The notes under the pieces are model-generated. The model was not told where the DNA came from, did not search any database, and saw only the letters and a list, made by a program, of their open reading frames with translations. 64,000 nucleotides of DNA, from the NCBI RefSeq assembly GCF_000527035.1, contig NZ_AZUK01000001.1, positions 1,810,001 through 1,874,000 of the forward strand, in the 5' to 3' direction. The stretch comes from Tolumonas lignilytica. GTDB taxonomy: Bacteria; Pseudomonadota; Gammaproteobacteria; Enterobacterales; Aeromonadaceae. Position numbers and translations under genes: made by a program. How positions within the stretch are numbered: position 1 is the first letter of the stretch; each line of letters starts with the position of its first letter. Below, one piece after another: positions 52,256 to 62,364 of the stretch.

Positions 52256-52542
52256 AGAGATCCTGTAATAACTGCTTTTATCTGATTGGGTTGATGCGTT
52301 ATCTGTTGGTATATTTTTATGCTCAGTCTATTGGCCACGATCTGCGACAGGCCAAGGTGCGCATTTTGCCCTGTCTGTGCAATATTTCAACTTTATGATG
52401 CTGATCACGTGTAAATGAGTATATATCGCAAATGCTTCCGCTGGAAAATGGGGGGCTTTCCGGTTTTTTTCCCGAGGCGGATAGTGGTGGGAGGGGGCTT
52501 TCCTCTATTATCGATGGATTAGCACGGAGACGGATCACCGCC
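52256..52542. promoter_or_regulatory. Divergent region between the L,D-transpeptidase gene and recC
   Basis: This 287-bp gap must hold promoters for both genes. The 11-mer GGGGGCTTTCC occurs twice in direct orientation (52451-52461 and 52493-52503), 42 bp apart, just upstream of recC. The recC frame is open through here to 52432, but the residues do not resemble RecC before the Met at 52543. Confidence 0.45.
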
Positions 52543-55500
52543 ATGTTCAGGGTTTATCATTCTAATCAATTGGATGTACTTAAAAGTCTGTTAGCTCATC
52601 TGATCAACCGATCGCCGTTACAGCCGGTACTGGCCGCCGAGACAATTCTGGTACAAAGCCCCGGCATGGCGCAGTGGCTGAAACAGGCGCTGGCGCAGGA
52701 GATGGGCATTGCGGCGAATATTACCTTCCCGCTGCCGTCGAGTTTCATCTGGCAGATGTTTCATCAGGTGCTGCCCGAAGTCCCGCAGGAAAACCCCTAT
52801 ACCAAACCGGCCATGTTATGGCGGCTGATGCAGTTATTGCCGCAGTGCATGGATGATGTGCTGTTTAGTGCTCTGGCCGGTTATCTCGCGGAAGATCAGG
52901 ATGGACGGCGCTGTTATCAGCTTTGCCAGCGCATCGCGGATCTGTTTGACCAGTATCTGGTGTATCGCCCCGACTGGATTGTCGACTGGGAAGGTGGCGG
53001 GGCCGCAGGCGCCGAGGCCCAGCCGTGGCAGCCGGTATTATGGCGGAGACTGGTGGCGATGACCGAACAGCAGGCCAGCCATCTGCACCGTGTGAACCTG
53101 TTTTCGCAGTTTATTCATACTCTGCAACGTGGCAAACCGGCGGCCGTGTTGCCGCAGCGGTTGTTTGTGTTCGGGATCTCCTCTCTGCCACCGCATTATC
53201 TCGAAGCACTGGTGGCATTGGGTGAACATTGCGAAGTGCATCTGTTGCTGACCAATCCGTGCCGTTATTACTGGGGCGATCTGCAGGAAGAAAACCAGAT
53301 CAACCAGCGGATGCTGAACAAACTGCTGGTGCAGCGGCGTGAGCAATGGCAGCAACAAGCACTGACCTCGCCCTTATTGCCGGAGCAGGACTGGTCGCAA
53401 CTGTTCAATGAGGAAGGGGAGCAGCAGGGTAATCCGTTGCTGGTCTCACTGGGAAAACAGGGGCGGGATTATCTGGCCTTGCTGGCGGAGATCAGTGCTG
53501 CCGAAATTGACGCCTTTGCCGATGTCGGCACCGATTCATTACTGCACCTGCTACAACAGGATCTGCTCGACTTACAGGACGGCACCCGGCTGCGTCCGAA
53601 GCGGCTGATTCAGCCACAGGATCGCTCGCTGGTGCTGCACGGTTGTCACAGCCCGCTGCGGGAGGTGGAAGTCTTGCACGATCAACTGCTGCAGCGGTTT
53701 GCGGCCGATCCGACACTGACACCGAAAGAGATTGTGGTCATGGTGGCAGACATCAACCGCTACGGCCCCTACATTCAAGCGGTGTTCGGCAGTGCGGCCG
53801 GTGAGCGGGTGATCCCCTATTCGATTTCGGATCGGGCGGCCACGCAGGAAAATCCATTGTTGCAGAGTTTTCTGACCTTGTTGTCGCTGCCGGATTTACG
53901 CTGCACCGCCGCCGAGTTACTGGAGCTGCTGGCGGTGCCGGCCTTGTTGCAGCAGTTTGGTCTGGTCGAAAGCGATCTAACCACGCTGCGGCAGTGGGTG
54001 GTCGAATCCGGCATTCGCTGGGGGTTGGCTCCAGAAGATGGCAGTCATTTTCAGGTGCCGCCGCGTGAACGGCATACCTGGTCATTCGGGCTGGAGCGGA
54101 TGCTGCTCGGATTTGCCAGCGGCAACGAAACCCTGTTTGCCGACATTGCACCGTACACGGCCATTGAAGGACAAAATGCCGTCAAGCTCGGGCAGATGGC
54201 CCGGTTCATTACTCAGGTGATTGCTCTGCGTACCGAGCTGCAGACGACACGTCCGATCACCGAATGGCAGAATCTGGTCGATCGCATCCTGTTGACGTTT
54301 TATCTGCCGCAGGAACAACTCGAAGAAGCGGATGCCGACGCGCTGAGCCTGATCCGTGCCACGTTGCAGCGCTGGCAGCAGCGTCTGACGGCGATGGACT
54401 ATCAGCAACCGTTGTCGCTGACGGTGTTCCACGATCATATGCAAAGCGAACTCACCGCCGTGCGCGGCGGCCAGCAATTTCTGGCCGGCCGGGTGAATTT
54501 CTGTACGCTGATGCCGATGCGGGCGATCCCGTTTCGGCTGGTCTGCTTACTGGGCATGAATGATGGCGTCTATCCGCGCAGCATGCCGCCGTTGGGGTTC
54601 GATCTGATGGCCGATCAGCCACGCAAAGGCGATCGCTCCCGCCGTGAGGATGATCGCTACCTGTTTCTGGAAGCCCTGCTGGCCGCGCAGCAGCAACTCT
54701 ATATTTCCTATGTGGCGCATAGTGCCATCGATAACCGGGAGCAGATGCCTTCGGTCCTGGTCAGTGAATTGCTGGAATATTGCCAGCGTTCGTTTCTGCT
54801 GCCGGAGGATCAGGCCAAACCCGAGACGGAGCAGGAAACGGCGCTGTCTCAGCATCTGCTGATTGAACATCCGCTGGTGGCGTATGACCAACGCTATTTT
54901 GCGCCGCAGGCACAGCTATCGGATGCGCGCTGGTTCAGTTATGCCGCCGAATGGTTACCGGCGCTGACGCCGGGTGAGCAAGCCCCGTTTTTTGATGGCC
55001 GACTGGCATTGCCCGCAGAACTGGCCGCCCACCCCGAGATTGAGCTTTCCGATTGGTTGCGCTTCTTCCGCAATCCGGTGGCCGGATTTTTCCACCGCCG
55101 CTTGCGCGTGCAGTTTGCCGCCCGAGAAACCGCACTGGAGGAGGTCGAACCGTTCTGGCCGGATAAATTGCAGCAATATCAGTTGCGGGAGCGGTTGCTA
55201 CGTTATCAGCGCCGTGAGGTGGCTTCCGATGTCTGGCAGTCGCGTCTGCTGGCGGAAGGGGCGTTGCCGGATGGAGAATTTGGGCGTCTGGCCTTAACCC
55301 AGGATGCGAATAATCTGCAACCGCTGGTCGACGCGTTCCGGGCCTGGCCACTCGCGGCGGCGCAACGGGAAACCTTCCATCTCGATTTCAGTGGCTGGCA
55401 ATTACTGGGGAGTGTCGGCGAGCTTTATGACGGTCAGTTGGTACGTCATCGGGTGAGCCAGCTGAAGGCCAACTGGCTGATTGCGATCTGGCTGGAACAT

Positions 55501-55935
55501 CTGGCGTTGTGCGCGGCCAACAAACTGCATAAGCCGACCCATTTACTGGTGCTGGATAACGGCAAATTGAGCGAGTGGTCACTGGCGCTGCTGAATGTCG
55601 CCGATGCCCGGCAACAGTTGCAGCGTTGGTATCAGGCATTTATCGACGGCCTGCAACAACCGCTCTGTCTGCCGGTGAACACTGCCTGGCACTGGCTGGA
55701 GAAAGCCATGACCGAGCAGGGAGAACTGGGGGATGCTGCGCAGCAACTGCTGGCGCGGGAGGCGGCGCTGAAAACCTATCTTGGTGACGGGCAGTTTATT
55801 CTGGGAGAAGTGGAAGACAGCTATCTGGCCCGTACCTTCCCGGAACTGGATGCCGTGCATTGGGACGTGCTTTGTCATTGGGCGGAGCATTTATTGCTGC
55901 CACTACGTCAACATTTGCAGGAGGCTGCCGTATGA
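52543..55935 (+). CDS. recC: Exodeoxyribonuclease V gamma subunit RecC
   Basis: 1130 aa (E. coli 1122) from the ATG at 52543, which gives MFRVYHSNQLDVLKSLL, matching E. coli MLRVYHSN. Blocks ILVQSPGMAQWLKQ, GIAANITFPLPSSFIWQMF and YRPDWI near 135 are RecC-specific. The central region PMRAIPFRLVCLLGMNDGVYP and the inactive helicase and nuclease-like folds follow. RecC holds the RecBCD complex together and reads Chi in the 3' strand. Chi-contact residues cannot be judged by eye. It is the first gene of recC-recB-recD; its TGA overlaps the recB ATG. Confidence 0.97.
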   Translation: MFRVYHSNQLDVLKSLLAHLINRSPLQPVLAAETILVQSPGMAQWLKQALAQEMGIAANITFPLPSSFIWQMFHQVLPEVPQENPYTKPAMLWRLMQLLPQCMDDVLFSALAGYLAEDQDGRRCYQLCQRIADLFDQYLVYRPDWIVDWEGGGAAGAEAQPWQPVLWRRLVAMTEQQASHLHRVNLFSQFIHTLQRGKPAAVLPQRLFVFGISSLPPHYLEALVALGEHCEVHLLLTNPCRYYWGDLQEENQINQRMLNKLLVQRREQWQQQALTSPLLPEQDWSQLFNEEGEQQGNPLLVSLGKQGRDYLALLAEISAAEIDAFADVGTDSLLHLLQQDLLDLQDGTRLRPKRLIQPQDRSLVLHGCHSPLREVEVLHDQLLQRFAADPTLTPKEIVVMVADINRYGPYIQAVFGSAAGERVIPYSISDRAATQENPLLQSFLTLLSLPDLRCTAAELLELLAVPALLQQFGLVESDLTTLRQWVVESGIRWGLAPEDGSHFQVPPRERHTWSFGLERMLLGFASGNETLFADIAPYTAIEGQNAVKLGQMARFITQVIALRTELQTTRPITEWQNLVDRILLTFYLPQEQLEEADADALSLIRATLQRWQQRLTAMDYQQPLSLTVFHDHMQSELTAVRGGQQFLAGRVNFCTLMPMRAIPFRLVCLLGMNDGVYPRSMPPLGFDLMADQPRKGDRSRREDDRYLFLEALLAAQQQLYISYVAHSAIDNREQMPSVLVSELLEYCQRSFLLPEDQAKPETEQETALSQHLLIEHPLVAYDQRYFAPQAQLSDARWFSYAAEWLPALTPGEQAPFFDGRLALPAELAAHPEIELSDWLRFFRNPVAGFFHRRLRVQFAARETALEEVEPFWPDKLQQYQLRERLLRYQRREVASDVWQSRLLAEGALPDGEFGRLALTQDANNLQPLVDAFRAWPLAAAQRETFHLDFSGWQLLGSVGELYDGQLVRHRVSQLKANWLIAIWLEHLALCAANKLHKPTHLLVLDNGKLSEWSLALLNVADARQQLQRWYQAFIDGLQQPLCLPVNTAWHWLEKAMTEQGELGDAAQQLLAREAALKTYLGDGQFILGEVEDSYLARTFPELDAVHWDVLCHWAEHLLLPLRQHLQEAAV

Positions 55936-58900
55936 GCCAGCAACCCAGTCAACCGCTCGACATCCTGACCTTTCCCCTCAGCGGCTTGCGACTGATCGAG
56001 GCCAGTGCCGGTACCGGCAAAACTTACACCATTGCCGGGCTTTATCTGCGCCTGTTGCTCGGGCATGGTTCGGCCGATGCGGCGTTCGGTATGCCCTTGC
56101 CGGTGGATCGTATTCTGGTGGTGACCTTTACCGAAGCGGCGACGGCAGAGTTACGGGCGCGCATTCTGAAAGCCATCCGCGATGCCCGACGGGCGCTGGA
56201 GGTGGGGTACAGCGAGGATGCCTTGATCCAGCAACTGCTGGCGGCATGCCCGAATAAAAAACTGGCGTTGCGTCAGCTCTTGAATGCCGAACGCCAGATG
56301 GATGAGGCGGCGATTTATACCATTCATGGTTTCTGTCAGAGGATGCTGACTCAGAATGCCTTTGAATCGGGCAGCCTGTTCGATAATGAGTTTCTGACGG
56401 AAGAACAACAGCTGCGGGAGACCGCCGTTGCCGATTTCTGGCGTCAGATCAGCTGGCAGGCCGATGCCGTGCTGGCGCAGGCGTTGCTCGATCACTGGAA
56501 AGGGCCGGCGGAGCTGCTGCAAACTATCCGCCCGCATCTGGCGTTGACCGGGCTCCAGTGTTCAGCGCGGACCAGCGAGACCCTGACCGAACGCCATCAG
56601 GCCATTGTGTCCCGTCTGACCGGCCTGCAACGCGCCTGGCTAGACGCAGCCCCAGAGCTGGAGGCGCTAATCAGCCAGTCGGGAGTGGATAAGCGCAGTT
56701 ATTCGAAAAAAAATCTGCCGAACTGGCTGCAAAAAGTCGGTCTCTGGGCGGCGGCTCCTATCACCCGCTATCGGGTGCCGGATGAACTAGCACGCTTTTC
56801 TGCACAACTGCTGGCCGAGAAGACGAGCAAAGGCGAAGTGCCACAGCATGTGCTGTTTACGCAGATCGATGATTTTCTGGCCGCACCAAATGATATTGAT
56901 GACGTCGTGGTGGCCAATGCGTTGTCACAGGTGAACGCACGGTTGCAGAAACAGAAATTGCAGCAACAACAACTCTCGTTTGATGATCTGCTGACCAATC
57001 TGGCGCGGGCCTTGCGTTCAGAGCGGGGGACCCTGCTGGCCGAGCGGATCCGGGAGCAATATCCGGTCGCCATGATTGACGAATTTCAGGATACCGATCC
57101 GCTGCAATATCAGATTTTTTCTGCCCTCTATACAAAGAATCCGGAATGCGGCTTTTACATGATTGGCGACCCGAAACAGGCGATTTATGCCTTCCGCGGG
57201 GCCGATATCTTCACCTATATGCAGGCCAAGAAACAGGTAACGGCCCATTACACACTGCAAACAAACTACCGTTCCACGCATGAACTGGTGGCCGCAGTGA
57301 ATGCACTGTTTGCGCAGTCGCCGGCCCCGTTCATCTATCAGGAGAGCATCCCGTTTGAGGCGGTGAACGCCAAGGGCAAAGCTGCCGGATTTGTCTTGCA
57401 GGGGCAACCACAAACGGCGCTGCAATGTTGCTTTATGCCTGAGAGCGGTGAAGTCAGCGGTGCGGTCTATCAGCAAAGCATGGCACAGGCGGCGGCCGCA
57501 CAGATCCATCACTGGTTGTGTGCGGCCCAGCAAGACGCGGCACTGCTGAATGGCGAGCGACTGCAACCGAATGATATTGCTGTGCTGGTACGTAGCGGAC
57601 GGGAAGCGGCCATCATGCAGCAGGCCCTGCAGGCCTGCGGTATTGCCAGTGTCTATCTTTCCAACCGCGAATCGGTGTTTGCACAACCCGTGGTGCAGGA
57701 TGTCGCACGGCTGCTGGAGGCGTGCCTGAATCCGCAGGATGACATGCTGATCCGCGCGGCGATGGCAACCCGTCTGATGGGCTGGTCGGTCACCCAATTG
57801 GCACGGCTGAATGATGATGAAGCACTGTGGGAGCAGACGGTCGACCATATCCGGCAGGCTGGTGAACTATGGCGGCAGCGGGGCATCTTGCCGATGCTGC
57901 GGCAGTGGTTGTTCTGGTATCAGATCCCGGAACGGTTGCTGAGTGACAGCCAGGGTGAACGGCAGCTGACAGATGTACTGCATCTGGGCGAATTGTTGCA
58001 AATGGCGGCTGGTGCACTCAATGGTGAACATGCGCTGTTGCGCTGGCTCATGGAACGCTGCCAGCAACCGAATGGCGATGCTGACGAGCAACAGTTGCGG
58101 CTCGATTCAGAGCGCCAGCGGGTTCAGATCGTCACTATCCATAAGTCAAAGGGGCTGCAATATGCTCTGGTGCTGCTGCCCTTTATCTGTGCTTACCGTG
58201 GCAATGATGTCCCGCGTTATCACACAGAGCACGGGGTGCAGCTTGATCTTACCGGTGCGCCGAGTGCCTGGGAACACGCAGCCGAAGAGCGTTTGGCGGA
58301 AGATCTGCGTCTGCTGTATGTGGCGCTGACCCGCGGCATTTTTGTGACCTGGCTGGGGCTGGCGGATCTGAAGGTCAATTCGCGCAGCAAAGGCAAAGAC
58401 GATCGGCCCGCCGCACTGGATTATCTGCTGAAAAATGACAATGAGACGGGGTTGACCCAGCGTATGCAGCAGTGGCTGCAGCGGCTCAATCACCTCGATC
58501 GGGCGGCAGCGGTGGCACCGTTACCTTTCCCGGAGACGCCGTACCATGAACTCAGCCCGGAATTACCAACACCGCAGGCGCGCCATTTTGAGGGCATAGT
58601 GGAGCGCAACTGGCGCATGACCTCTTATTCGGCGCTGACGGTAAATCAGGGGGCGCATACGACGGTGACTCCGCCGGTCGTGACGGTATCAGAAAATGCC
58701 GTGCCGCCAGTTGAACCGCGTTTCGATGTTTTCAGCTTTCCTCGCGGGGCACATGCCGGAACATTCCTGCACAGCTTGTTGGAAGATCTTGATTTTGGGG
58801 CCGATGCCGCAACACGTCAGCAGTGGATCGCAGAGCATCTGCAGGGCATACAACTCAGCCATGATTGGCAGCCTGAGCCTTGGTTACCCGTACTGGCGCA

Positions 58901-59471
58901 GTGGCTGACACAAATTTTGAACAGCGAACTCCAGCGCGGCTTGTCGCTCGCCCGGCTGACACCGCAACACTGTTTGAGCGAAATGGAATTTCTGTTGCCA
59001 CTATCACCGCTGTCGGCCTCAGCACTGAACCGCTGTCTGGCGCACGGTGATCCGCTTTCCGCCAAGGCACCCCCACTGACGTTCAATGAGGTCCAGGGCA
59101 TGTTGAAAGGGTTTATCGATCTGGTGTTTGAATATCAGGGCCGTTTCTACGTGGTCGATTATAAATCGAATTATCTCGGCGATAATGCGGCGGCCTACCA
59201 ACAGGACGCAATGGCACAAGCAATGCTGGAGCATCGCTATGATGTGCAATATCAACTGTATACCTTGGCGTTACATCGTTATCTGCGCTGCCGGTTGCCC
59301 GATTATGATTATGATCGCCACATAGGGGGTGTCTGTTATCTCTTCCTGCGTGGCATGAACGGCGAGGCGGGGAGCGGGGTCTATGCCACCAAACCCGACA
59401 AACAGCATATTGCTGCGCTGGATGCGTTATTCGCCGGCCAGCCTATCGCGAGCCAGGGAGAACCGACATGA
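55932..59471 (+). CDS. recB: Exodeoxyribonuclease V beta subunit RecB
   Basis: 1179 aa (E. coli 1180) from the ATG at 55932, which overlaps the recC stop as ATGA. UvrD-type SF1 3'-5' helicase: Walker A EASAGTGKTYTIAG at about 23-36, VVTFTEAATAELR, DEFQDTDPLQYQIF (Walker B), DPKQAIYAFRGADIF, NYRSTHELV and VQIVTIHKSKGLQY. The C-terminal nuclease domain has GFIDLVFEYQGRFYVVDYKS with D1063, D1076 and K1078 of the catalytic triad. It unwinds and degrades double-strand ends and loads RecA after Chi. No ptrA (protease III) gene lies between recC and recB, unlike in E. coli. Confidence 0.97.
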   Translation: MSQQPSQPLDILTFPLSGLRLIEASAGTGKTYTIAGLYLRLLLGHGSADAAFGMPLPVDRILVVTFTEAATAELRARILKAIRDARRALEVGYSEDALIQQLLAACPNKKLALRQLLNAERQMDEAAIYTIHGFCQRMLTQNAFESGSLFDNEFLTEEQQLRETAVADFWRQISWQADAVLAQALLDHWKGPAELLQTIRPHLALTGLQCSARTSETLTERHQAIVSRLTGLQRAWLDAAPELEALISQSGVDKRSYSKKNLPNWLQKVGLWAAAPITRYRVPDELARFSAQLLAEKTSKGEVPQHVLFTQIDDFLAAPNDIDDVVVANALSQVNARLQKQKLQQQQLSFDDLLTNLARALRSERGTLLAERIREQYPVAMIDEFQDTDPLQYQIFSALYTKNPECGFYMIGDPKQAIYAFRGADIFTYMQAKKQVTAHYTLQTNYRSTHELVAAVNALFAQSPAPFIYQESIPFEAVNAKGKAAGFVLQGQPQTALQCCFMPESGEVSGAVYQQSMAQAAAAQIHHWLCAAQQDAALLNGERLQPNDIAVLVRSGREAAIMQQALQACGIASVYLSNRESVFAQPVVQDVARLLEACLNPQDDMLIRAAMATRLMGWSVTQLARLNDDEALWEQTVDHIRQAGELWRQRGILPMLRQWLFWYQIPERLLSDSQGERQLTDVLHLGELLQMAAGALNGEHALLRWLMERCQQPNGDADEQQLRLDSERQRVQIVTIHKSKGLQYALVLLPFICAYRGNDVPRYHTEHGVQLDLTGAPSAWEHAAEERLAEDLRLLYVALTRGIFVTWLGLADLKVNSRSKGKDDRPAALDYLLKNDNETGLTQRMQQWLQRLNHLDRAAAVAPLPFPETPYHELSPELPTPQARHFEGIVERNWRMTSYSALTVNQGAHTTVTPPVVTVSENAVPPVEPRFDVFSFPRGAHAGTFLHSLLEDLDFGADAATRQQWIAEHLQGIQLSHDWQPEPWLPVLAQWLTQILNSELQRGLSLARLTPQHCLSEMEFLLPLSPLSASALNRCLAHGDPLSAKAPPLTFNEVQGMLKGFIDLVFEYQGRFYVVDYKSNYLGDNAAAYQQDAMAQAMLEHRYDVQYQLYTLALHRYLRCRLPDYDYDRHIGGVCYLFLRGMNGEAGSGVYATKPDKQHIAALDALFAGQPIASQGEPT

Positions 59472-61369
59472 TGACGCTGAATTCTTCTGCATTAACACCG
59501 CTGTGGCAGGCGTTACAGGATGCACGACTGGTGCGCGATCTGGACGTGCAACTGGCCCAGTTGCTGGCCCGATGGGAACCTAATGCGGCAGTGCTGTTGG
59601 CGGCTGCGATGACCAGTCAGGAACTGGGGCGCGGGCATGTCTGCTTTGCACTGAGTAGCTGGTCGGAACGTCTGACCCAGTGGCAACCGCTGTTCCCTGA
59701 GGCGTGGGCAGATTTATCAACGATCAGTGTGGCGACGTTGATGACGCTGCTGGAGCGCAGCCAGTTGGTGCGTCTGGTCAGCGATCCGACGGAGCTGGAT
59801 GAGCAGGCGGGGCAGCCGCTGACCCTGTTTGCCGGGCGACTCTATCTCAGCCGTTATTTTCGTTTTGAACAGCGGGTTGCCAACTGGTTGCAACAGGCTA
59901 GTGCCGCTTCACCGGTAGTAGCATCCTCCGCCTTGTCTGAGCCATTACAGCAACTGTTTGCTCCGCAAGAGACCATCGATTGGCAGGCGGTCGCGGTTGC
60001 CACCGCCAGTGACGGGCGTTTCACGCTGATCTCGGGTGGCCCCGGCACCGGTAAGACCACCACCGTGACCAAACTACTGGCTCTGCTGGTGGCGCAAAGC
60101 GAACAACCGTTGTTGATCCGGCTGGCGGCCCCCACGGGCAAGGCGGCGGCCCGGCTGACGGAATCGATCAGCGGCGCGAAGGTGAAACTGGCCGGACTGG
60201 TGAATGACGACTGGTTGGCCGGAATACCGACCCAGGCCAGTACCTTGCACCGTCTGCTCGGCGTGATCCCAGGGCAGCCGGAATTCCAGCACAATGCACA
60301 GAATCCGTTACCGTTGGATGTGTTGGTAGTCGATGAAGCTTCGATGATCGATCTGCCGATGATGGCCCGCCTGCTGGCCGCCTTACCTCCGCAGGCACGC
60401 CTGATTTTACTGGGCGACAAAGACCAGCTTGCCTCGGTGGAGGCCGGTGCCGTGCTGGGCGATATCTGTCAGTTTGTGGCACAGGGCATCAGTCAGCGAC
60501 AAGCGGAGCAACTGCAACAATACACCGGTTATGCGTTGCAATCGTATGTCCGGACCACGGGGCATCCGCTGCGTGATCGCCTCTGTCTGTTGCGTAAAAG
60601 CTGGCGCTTTGCGGCCGGTTCCGGGATTGGCCAACTGGCGGAAGCGGTCAATGACGGCGATGCCAAAGCCGCACAGGCACTCTGGACGCAGGAACATCCG
60701 GATATCCGGCTGCATGCCGATGAACAGCGGCTCGACAAGGCCGTCCGGCTGGCGGCGCAGGGCTATCACACCTATCTGGATTTACTGCAACAACCGGTGC
60801 AGGCCGACAATGCACCGGCGTTATTAACGGCCTTTAATCAGGTACGGTTGCTGTGCGCCTTGCACGAAGGCCTGTGGGGCATTAACGGTCTGAATCAGGC
60901 GATCGGCCAGCGCTTACAGGCGCAGGGCAAATTGCAGATGAGCGGTGAATGGTTTGCTGGGCGTCCGGTGATGATCACCGAAAACGATTATGGACTGGGG
61001 CTCTATAACGGGGATATCGGGGTCACGGCGCATGATGGCGAACGACTGCGCGTCTGGTTCATGTTGCCGGATGGCAAGGCGCACGGATTTCTGCCCAGTC
61101 GTCTGCCAGCCCACGATACGGCATGGGCAATGACGGTGCATAAATCGCAGGGTTCGGAGTTTTCCCATACCTTGCTCGTGTTGCCGCCCGAGGCCAACCC
61201 GCTGTTGACACGAGAATTACTTTACACCGGTATTACCCGTGCGCGAGAACAGCTCGATTTGTTTGCCACCCCGGAAGTGCTGACTCTGATGGTGCGAAAA
61301 CCAACCGAACGCTACAGCGGACTGGTGACCATGCTGGAAACCATGCAGACATTGTATGAAGCAGAGTAG
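59468..61369 (+). CDS. recD: Exodeoxyribonuclease V alpha subunit RecD
   Basis: 633 aa (E. coli 608). The ATG at 59468 overlaps the recB TGA (ATGA). SF1 5'-3' helicase: Walker A ISGGPGTGKTTTVTKLL at about 188-204, AAPTGKAAARLTESI, STLHRLLGVIPGQPEF, DVLVVDEASMIDLPMM (Walker B) and LILLGDKDQLASVEAG. C-terminal motifs are NDYGLGLYNGDIGV, AMTVHKSQGSEF and LYTGITRAREQLDL. It is the fast motor on the 5'-ended strand in RecBCD. It ends the operon. No argA follows as it does in E. coli; a T6SS effector module does. Confidence 0.97.
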   Translation: MMTLNSSALTPLWQALQDARLVRDLDVQLAQLLARWEPNAAVLLAAAMTSQELGRGHVCFALSSWSERLTQWQPLFPEAWADLSTISVATLMTLLERSQLVRLVSDPTELDEQAGQPLTLFAGRLYLSRYFRFEQRVANWLQQASAASPVVASSALSEPLQQLFAPQETIDWQAVAVATASDGRFTLISGGPGTGKTTTVTKLLALLVAQSEQPLLIRLAAPTGKAAARLTESISGAKVKLAGLVNDDWLAGIPTQASTLHRLLGVIPGQPEFQHNAQNPLPLDVLVVDEASMIDLPMMARLLAALPPQARLILLGDKDQLASVEAGAVLGDICQFVAQGISQRQAEQLQQYTGYALQSYVRTTGHPLRDRLCLLRKSWRFAAGSGIGQLAEAVNDGDAKAAQALWTQEHPDIRLHADEQRLDKAVRLAAQGYHTYLDLLQQPVQADNAPALLTAFNQVRLLCALHEGLWGINGLNQAIGQRLQAQGKLQMSGEWFAGRPVMITENDYGLGLYNGDIGVTAHDGERLRVWFMLPDGKAHGFLPSRLPAHDTAWAMTVHKSQGSEFSHTLLVLPPEANPLLTRELLYTGITRAREQLDLFATPEVLTLMVRKPTERYSGLVTMLETMQTLYEAE

Positions 61370-61494
61370 TGGCATGACTCTGCTTTCATCCAGACAGTGT
61401 TCCATGAGCGCTGTCATTGTTGTCGGCTCATCAGGGATGAGCTAAGCGTCTAAACTTCGCGCTATCTTCAACATCGCATCCTATCGGGATCAAC

Positions 61495-62364
61495 ATGCCT
61501 TCGCTTTCTGACTGGAAAGAGACGCTGTTTCCAGAATGGCAGATCTATGCCCTCATTGACCCGCTGGCTGACAATAAACCTCTACAACATTGGTATCAGC
61601 AGGCTGCAACGACCGACGCCTGGCCGCTGTATGCTGGCACCGAATTTGCCGATGACTTGTTATACGGTCCCTGGCTGTTGCCGCTGGCGCAACTTCCAGA
61701 CTGGGCAACATGGTGGTCAGCGCAGGAACAGGCCGGTTACGCCACCGGTATTCTGATTGCATCTGAACACCCACCCCAAACAGTGCTGCAGCACTGGCAG
61801 AGTCTGCTGATCGCCGGGCTGGAGGGTGAGGAAGTGCTGTTCCGCTATTACGACCCGCGCATTCTGGGGCCAATGCTGTTTACCTTCCATGAAGAAGAGA
61901 CCCGCCGGTTCCTTGGTCCAACCAATGAAATTTTGCTCTGGTATCAGGATGACTGGTTGATTGCCGCCCCGCACCCTGAGCCGGAGTTAACCGAACATCA
62001 TGAACCGTGGTGGCGGATGAAAGAGTCACATTTTGTCGGACAGCCCGGTGAAGATGCTCGGTTGACAGAAAGTCTGGATGATTATCTGTGGCAGAGCCAT
62101 CGCCTCCTGATGCAACAGTGGTATCAGTCAAATGACGATCTTAAAACTGTAATCACATCGCATATTCCCGCAATGCATCAGGCTGACATCCCTAAGCTAT
62201 ATCAGCCTATCTGGTTGATCTTGCAACTGTTTGATTATTCATCGTGGTGGCCATCCATTTTAACGCACATACCGCAGGATGAGAGCGATGAACAGACAGA
62301 ACTGATGAACCGGACTCTGGCGGCAATACAGCATCACAAGGAACGGAATATTTATGGCGAATAA
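61495..62364 (+). CDS. DUF4123 domain protein, probable T6SS effector adaptor (Tap/TEC type)
   Basis: 289 aa. The N-terminal half matches the DUF4123 pattern: WQIYALIDPLADNKPL near 15, WPLYAGTEFADDLLYGPWLL near 43, and a central FRYYDPRILGPMLFTFHEEE near 116. The C-terminal half is more variable, with many Trp residues. DUF4123 proteins are chaperones that load a specific effector, encoded next door, onto VgrG. The gene overlaps the following phospholipase gene by 11 bp, which supports that partnership. It starts about 125 bp after recD, and the gap shows a weak GCTCATC/GATGAGC hairpin (61426-61442). No vgrG is upstream in this window. Confidence 0.85.
   Translation: MPSLSDWKETLFPEWQIYALIDPLADNKPLQHWYQQAATTDAWPLYAGTEFADDLLYGPWLLPLAQLPDWATWWSAQEQAGYATGILIASEHPPQTVLQHWQSLLIAGLEGEEVLFRYYDPRILGPMLFTFHEEETRRFLGPTNEILLWYQDDWLIAAPHPEPELTEHHEPWWRMKESHFVGQPGEDARLTESLDDYLWQSHRLLMQQWYQSNDDLKTVITSHIPAMHQADIPKLYQPIWLILQLFDYSSWWPSILTHIPQDESDEQTELMNRTLAAIQHHKERNIYGE

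Noticed and set aside
61426-61442. GCTCATC-AGG-GATGAGC hairpin after recD as a terminator
   Set aside because: The stem is only 7 bp and no U-tract follows; it is mentioned only as a weak hairpin.
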